Shown here: one piece after another, positions 60,225 to 64,000 of the stretch
Layout: every line of letters begins with the position of its first letter
Position numbering within the stretch: position 1 is the stretch's first letter
DNA from: Acanthopleuribacter pedis
Lineage (GTDB): Bacteria > Acidobacteriota > Holophagae > Acanthopleuribacterales > Acanthopleuribacteraceae
Direction: 5' to 3'
Assembly (NCBI RefSeq): GCF_017377855.1
Contig: NZ_JAFREP010000015.1
Span: forward strand, 124,001 to 188,000
Length of the DNA stretch: 64,000 nucleotides
Program-made: the position numbers and the translations under genes
Notes under the pieces: model-generated
Seen by the model: the letters and a program-made list of their open reading frames with translations, nothing else
Database searches by the model: none
Told to the model about the DNA's origin: nothing

Positions 60225-61151
60225 CTAGGCCTGTAATTGAATCAGGAGTTTCACATACCGTTCGAGGTCGGTATTGAAATCTTTATACGCCGTGCCGTAT
60301 TGAGGACCCATTTCGGATTGGATGTTTGCCAGGATTTCTTCTGCTGTTTTTTGCTTGTGGTTCGTTTGGACATGTTGCCAAATGCGCGACAAAAATGCGG
60401 CATCCCGTACCACCGAGGCACCCGTGGTTGCTTGACCGTGCCCCGGCAAAACAATGTTTGGCTTGAGTGCAGCGACCATCTCAAGGGTTTTGATTAAACC
60501 GGGTACATTGCCGTGCCCTGTCACAATCGGCATCCAATCAGAACCCAGAACATCGCCACCCACCATCACTTTCTCTTCTGGGAGCCACATCAGCAAATCA
60601 CCCGGGGAGTGTCCATCATTGGAAAAAATAAATTCAACCGCAACACCGCCGAAGGTGCGTTTTTGGTTTTCGGATAAAAGCACCGTTGGGTGGACCAAGG
60701 CCGTTTCACCAATCGTCCCTTTGGTCACGCGTTTGTAGAAAGCGAGAGAGGGCGGACCATGGGCTTTCATGGTTTCCAGCGCCGCGCTGCTCGCAATGAT
60801 TTCCGCCTCTGAAAAGGCCGCGTTACCAAACCAATGATCCGCATGACTGTGGGAATTGATAACCCAGCGAACGGGTAAGTCGGTCACGGATTGAATCGCT
60901 TTTTTAATACCCTTACCAATCGACTCCGAGGAGCCGGTATCGAACAGAAGAACCCCGGTTTTGGTTACAACAAAGTGGCTATTGGAATTCCACCCTCGGT
61001 TTTCCGGCGTCGGAAGCCCGAAAGAAGGCGAAACGATGCTGTAGATATGTTCGGTAATCGGTATCGCTTTAAAAGCAAAATCGGTGTCGGCCGTCCATGT
61101 AGGAAGCGCGAACAAACTAAATAACATTGCGGACGTTATGGCTTTTTTCAC
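60225..61151 (-). CDS. Exported metallo-beta-lactamase-fold hydrolase
   Basis: The start is GTG 61151, six bases after GGAG. The 308-residue product has a signal peptide (MKKAITSAMLFSLFALPTWTA) and an MBL fold with the zinc motif HSHADHW, a later SNDGHSPGD His and Asp, and the C-terminal VLPGHG His. Similar exported MBL proteins include quinoprotein-relay metallohydrolases and class-B-like enzymes, so a beta-lactamase role is possible but not favoured. A ligand is not evident. It stands alone on the minus strand. Confidence 0.8.
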   Translation of the reverse strand: MKKAITSAMLFSLFALPTWTADTDFAFKAIPITEHIYSIVSPSFGLPTPENRGWNSNSHFVVTKTGVLLFDTGSSESIGKGIKKAIQSVTDLPVRWVINSHSHADHWFGNAAFSEAEIIASSAALETMKAHGPPSLAFYKRVTKGTIGETALVHPTVLLSENQKRTFGGVAVEFIFSNDGHSPGDLLMWLPEEKVMVGGDVLGSDWMPIVTGHGNVPGLIKTLEMVAALKPNIVLPGHGQATTGASVVRDAAFLSRIWQHVQTNHKQKTAEEILANIQSEMGPQYGTAYKDFNTDLERYVKLLIQLQA

Positions 61152-61811
61152 AAAGATCTCCGTTGCGTTTTTTGAGAAATGCGGGCTCGTTTTTTATGGA
61201 TTCACTCAGTATGAATCAGGGGCCGTTCCCGAGTACAGGAGGGCCGTTTCCGACGTGAAACAAGGCGACATCCGTTTTCTTCTTTCGTCGGAAAACCCAA
61301 GCGACCCACGGCACACCACGGGCATTTCGTTTTTTCGTTTTTGATGTTCCACAATCAAATTCGGACACTTGCCATTGAAGCTTTTGGCTTTTCAACACGG
61401 TACAACCCATCATCATCGATTAACGCGGCAACACCATAACGGTGGCGATCCGAAACAGGCGCGCATTGAAACATGAACATAGTGATAATGTGGTTTTAAT
61501 TTGGATCCATCTGTTTGGCCAACTTTGAAGGCACTTTTCCGGCAGGACCTTATGCCGTCCGATTGTCACTTGTTGAAGTACGTCCCTTTCGGTTTTTAGG
61601 TTTCAACCTCATTAAGTTGTGGCGCCCTCGGGTCGCGTGAAATCGCACCGGCTAATGCAAGGCACGGAACCGTGCCGACTTCTTGGTGCGGAATCCCAGG
61701 CTGCCCAATCCTCCCACGGGAACAACCTGAGGTTGGCTCAAGGCTCGCCCCGATGTGTTACAAAGAAGCGAGCGCCCCGCCTTCCGTTCCCCGCGTCAGG
61801 ACAAACCACCG
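61152..61811. other. Intergenic region without recognised gene
   Basis: The 660 bases between the divergent MBL and O-antigen-ligase-like genes contain no credible gene, repeat or terminator that I can support. They must include both promoters. Confidence 0.45.
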
Positions 61812-63527
61812 ATGACACCCTCCCCCCAGCCATCCCGTTTCGCCCCAACCATGGTCCTTACCGTGCTCGCGGCGGTTTTGGTCCCCCATGATTTCGGGGG
61901 CGTCTACGCTGTCCTCAAGGGCGCGTTGTGGCTCGCGGCCTTGTCGCTTGTAATTGGCACCAGAGCCAGGACGATGGTCACCCCGCGACAGGTGCTTGCG
62001 GCGGGCGTGCTTGCCTGGCCGTGGCTTGCCGCGCGCTATCACCACGGCGCCTTCGGTTACCATCCCCGTGACGGTTTGGCTTTTTTGCTTTTTTTTGCGG
62101 TTGTCACCGGCGCGCTCTTGCTGCGCGCCGGCCTCGACGCCAACCGCCGCCGCGAACTTCGTCTCGGCCTTAGTTTGGCCGCGGTGATGGGCGCGACCTG
62201 GATGGTCCTTTACGCCCTCATCCACGGTACCGCACCCACGCCGCCACAAAGATGGGGACTTGCCGGAACTTGGGGCAACCCCAACCTTGCCGCCCATTTT
62301 CTGATCGCCGCGCTCTGCCTCGGCAGGTGGCCGACCGGTTTGCGCGGAGCCGGCCTTCAAGCCTGGTTGCTGGTTGCGATCAGCATCAGCGGTAGCCGCG
62401 CGGCGCTGCTCGCCGGCGTGGTTTACGTAGCGCAACACCTGCGCCACAAGCTTCCTCCAAGCCGACCTCCTCGCCTACTTGCCCTGATCTTCGCCCTCGG
62501 TCTCATCGCAAGCGGCATCTGGCTCGCCACGCCGCGCGGCAGGCAGCTCGCAACCTACGCCTTTAATCCCGCGGTGTATCTTGCCGAACTGCAAAAACAA
62601 CCGCCCCTCATCGCCGACCGAGAGCCCGACTTCCAAGGCAAAACCTACAGCTTTTTTGTGCGGCTGGTTTTATGGCAACAAGCACCGGCCCTCATCGGCC
62701 AAAATCCATGGTTCGGCGCGGGTCCCGGCCAATACCGTGTCATCTACCCGCGCTTTTCCACCGGCCCGGATCCCAATTGTTCCGATACCTACCGACCCCA
62801 CCATGCCCATCACCTTTGGATCGAAGCCGCGGTGATGTTCGGGATCCCCTGGACACTGTGCCTCACCGCCTTAATCGTTCACGCTTGGCTGCGCCGCCCC
62901 GATCCCGCTTGGCGCACGGCCGTTTTGCTCCAAGCGGGGATTGCCTTGGTTTCCCTCAACTACCTGAACAGTTTCCTGGTCGCACTGCTGATTTTGACCG
63001 CCCCTTCGGCAAGCCCTCTCGCCCAAACGGCGGGACGCTCCCGAACCCTCGGTCCGCTTATGGCGATCCTCCTCTCGGCCGTCGCCCTAGTGAGCTTGCC
63101 CAAGGTCCAACGCACCCTGGCCGACCGGGTCGCCGGCGACACCCACTGGTTCGTCGAGGAACAGGCGCGCGCGGCCGCGGCCCGGGGTGACGCACTTACC
63201 GCCTGGCGATTACAGCGCGCGGTTTTGTTCCAAGACCCCTTCGGCCCTACGCCACGCCACAACCTGGCGGTGACCTGGGAGCACCTAGCAGGGGAGAACG
63301 GCGGCGCGGCACGGTGCGCCGCGACCGCGCTTTTTCAGGCCAACGCGCGTCGCTTCCCCTTTTATCAGGCCTCCCAAACCGATTTATTCCGACTTGAATC
63401 AGCCCCAGGGTCCTCCTGCCCCACCCTGCGCGAAAGTGATTGGATCGCCTGGCTCCAACGAACCGGCCCCGTCCGACCGGAACACGGCTTTTCACCGCGC
63501 ACCGGCAACGAACCCCAAGCGCCTTAA
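61812..63527 (+). CDS. O-antigen ligase/polymerase-like membrane protein
   Basis: I start at ATG 61812 because the preceding stretch to 61755 is Arg- and Pro-rich with no function in membrane insertion. The 571-residue product has about ten membrane helices and the Wzy_C/WaaL-like signature: WGNPNLAAHFL in one loop, SISGSRAALLA in a helix, and a long periplasmic loop with FGAGPGQYRVIYPRF and YRPHHAHHLWIE. A soluble C-terminal part of about 140 residues follows the last helix and has a TPR-like beginning (AAARGDALTAWRLQRAVLFQDP). Members ligate or polymerise surface glycans, or attach glycans to proteins. No glycosyltransferase genes are adjacent. Confidence 0.8.
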   Translation: MTPSPQPSRFAPTMVLTVLAAVLVPHDFGGVYAVLKGALWLAALSLVIGTRARTMVTPRQVLAAGVLAWPWLAARYHHGAFGYHPRDGLAFLLFFAVVTGALLLRAGLDANRRRELRLGLSLAAVMGATWMVLYALIHGTAPTPPQRWGLAGTWGNPNLAAHFLIAALCLGRWPTGLRGAGLQAWLLVAISISGSRAALLAGVVYVAQHLRHKLPPSRPPRLLALIFALGLIASGIWLATPRGRQLATYAFNPAVYLAELQKQPPLIADREPDFQGKTYSFFVRLVLWQQAPALIGQNPWFGAGPGQYRVIYPRFSTGPDPNCSDTYRPHHAHHLWIEAAVMFGIPWTLCLTALIVHAWLRRPDPAWRTAVLLQAGIALVSLNYLNSFLVALLILTAPSASPLAQTAGRSRTLGPLMAILLSAVALVSLPKVQRTLADRVAGDTHWFVEEQARAAAARGDALTAWRLQRAVLFQDPFGPTPRHNLAVTWEHLAGENGGAARCAATALFQANARRFPFYQASQTDLFRLESAPGSSCPTLRESDWIAWLQRTGPVRPEHGFSPRTGNEPQAP

Positions 63528-63723
63528 AAAGCCACCTTTTCCAGACAAGCCGATCACCACGAAACGCTGGAGCAGGCTAAAATGGACGCTGCCCCACGTT
63601 TGCCGCTCATGCTTTTTCCGGCCCGACAGGCCGATGTCCCTACCGCGCACCACGTGATGGTTTCGGTCTCCGAATTGGATGAGACCGCGCTCGCCCAGCC
63701 AACCAGACAGAAGGAAGGAAATT

Positions 63724-64000
63724 GTGTCTCAAACAAGCAAAATAGAACTCACCGGCCAGGATTTGACCCTGGCGGATTTGATGCGGATCGCGGAGGGTTG
63801 CGACGCCGTACTCGGAGAACAAGGCCAGATCACCGTCGACGCCTCACGCGCCGTCGTCGACAAGATTATTGAAGAGAATGAGGTCGTTTACGGCGTCAAC
63901 ACCGGGTTTGGCAATTTTGCCGACGTCATTATCCCCGAGGACAAGCTGACCCAACTCCAATACAACCTGATTCGCAGCCACGCCGCGGGCGTCGGCGCGC
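63724..64000 (+). CDS. hutH: Histidine ammonia-lyase, N-terminal part
   Basis: The gene runs off the right edge. The first 92 codons include VVYGVNTGFGNFADV and QLQYNLIRSHAAGVG, the conserved N-terminal motifs of histidine ammonia-lyase, which converts histidine to urocanate in histidine catabolism. The start is GTG 63724 behind AAGGAA. The Ala-Ser-Gly segment that makes the catalytic MIO group lies beyond the window. Related lyases (PAL, TAL) share these motifs, so the substrate is likely but not certain. Confidence 0.88.
   Translation, partial: MSQTSKIELTGQDLTLADLMRIAEGCDAVLGEQGQITVDASRAVVDKIIEENEVVYGVNTGFGNFADVIIPEDKLTQLQYNLIRSHAAGVGA

Noticed and set aside
60225..61151. Calling the exported MBL-fold protein an antibiotic-resistance beta-lactamase
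   Set aside because: The HxHxDH motif is shared by many MBL hydrolases; nothing in the sequence points to beta-lactam binding.

Overview
The window looks like chromosomal DNA from a GC-rich Gram-negative bacterium with a large regulatory gene set. Gram-negative traits are an LpxL-type acyltransferase, an outer-membrane barrel protein and several exported proteins. The lifestyle genes include a chemoreceptor, a giant propeller-type hybrid histidine kinase, PilZ, HEAT-receiver, Ser/Thr kinase and NtrC-type regulators. This mix resembles Acidobacteriota of the Holophagae/Acanthopleuribacter type or Myxococcota. That placement is inference from gene content only. No rRNA, tRNA, CRISPR array, transposase or phage gene was recognised.

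Layout. 1-4061: the start of an isocitrate/isopropylmalate dehydrogenase (minus strand), then two exported von Willebrand A proteins. 4156-8874: a very large membrane pseudokinase with a C-terminal C2-like domain, divergent from a small DJ-1-like exported protein. 9081-11917: argG and argH. 11908-15373 (minus): a chemoreceptor, an outer-membrane barrel and a mini periplasmic binding protein. 15798-20507 (minus): a 1,569-residue hybrid histidine kinase. 20841-25531: PilZ, HEAT-receiver and an unknown membrane-anchored protein. 25965-31956: an alpha/beta hydrolase, a 1,444-residue fusion of a BrxC/PglY-like ATPase with a PglZ-like phosphatase domain (minus), and a divergent TPR protein. 32082-36009: an NtrC-type regulator, an orphan protein and an active Ser/Thr kinase. 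36430-38507: RNA 2',3'-cyclic phosphodiesterase and a lipid A acyltransferase. 38981-43359: ctaB, a conserved unknown, epmC and typA. 43551-46168: endonuclease V overlapping a GH20 hexosaminidase. 46372-50027: a glutamine-synthetase-like ligase, SDR and aldehyde dehydrogenase, consistent with amine catabolism. 50121-53093 (minus): a 990-residue secreted protein. 53325-56000: rpsO and pnp. 56065-56870: a repeat-filled spacer. 56871-61151 (minus): STAS, a possible RelA/SpoT-like protein, a DUF3014-like protein and a metallo-beta-lactamase-fold enzyme. 61812-64000: an O-antigen-ligase-like protein and the start of hutH.

The strongest candidate for an undescribed system is the gene at 26624-30958. 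It joins in one chain two activities that BREX/Pgl phage-defence systems carry on separate proteins, and none of the usual BREX partners lies nearby. Other unusual items are the pseudokinase with all three catalytic motifs changed, the chemoreceptor-porin-binding-protein cluster, the RelA/SpoT-like orphan, and intergenic repeat families at 53.7, 56.1-56.9 and 59.7 kb.

Many genes appear to start with GTG or TTG behind a good Shine-Dalgarno sequence. Several starts were moved inward from the longest open frame for that reason.
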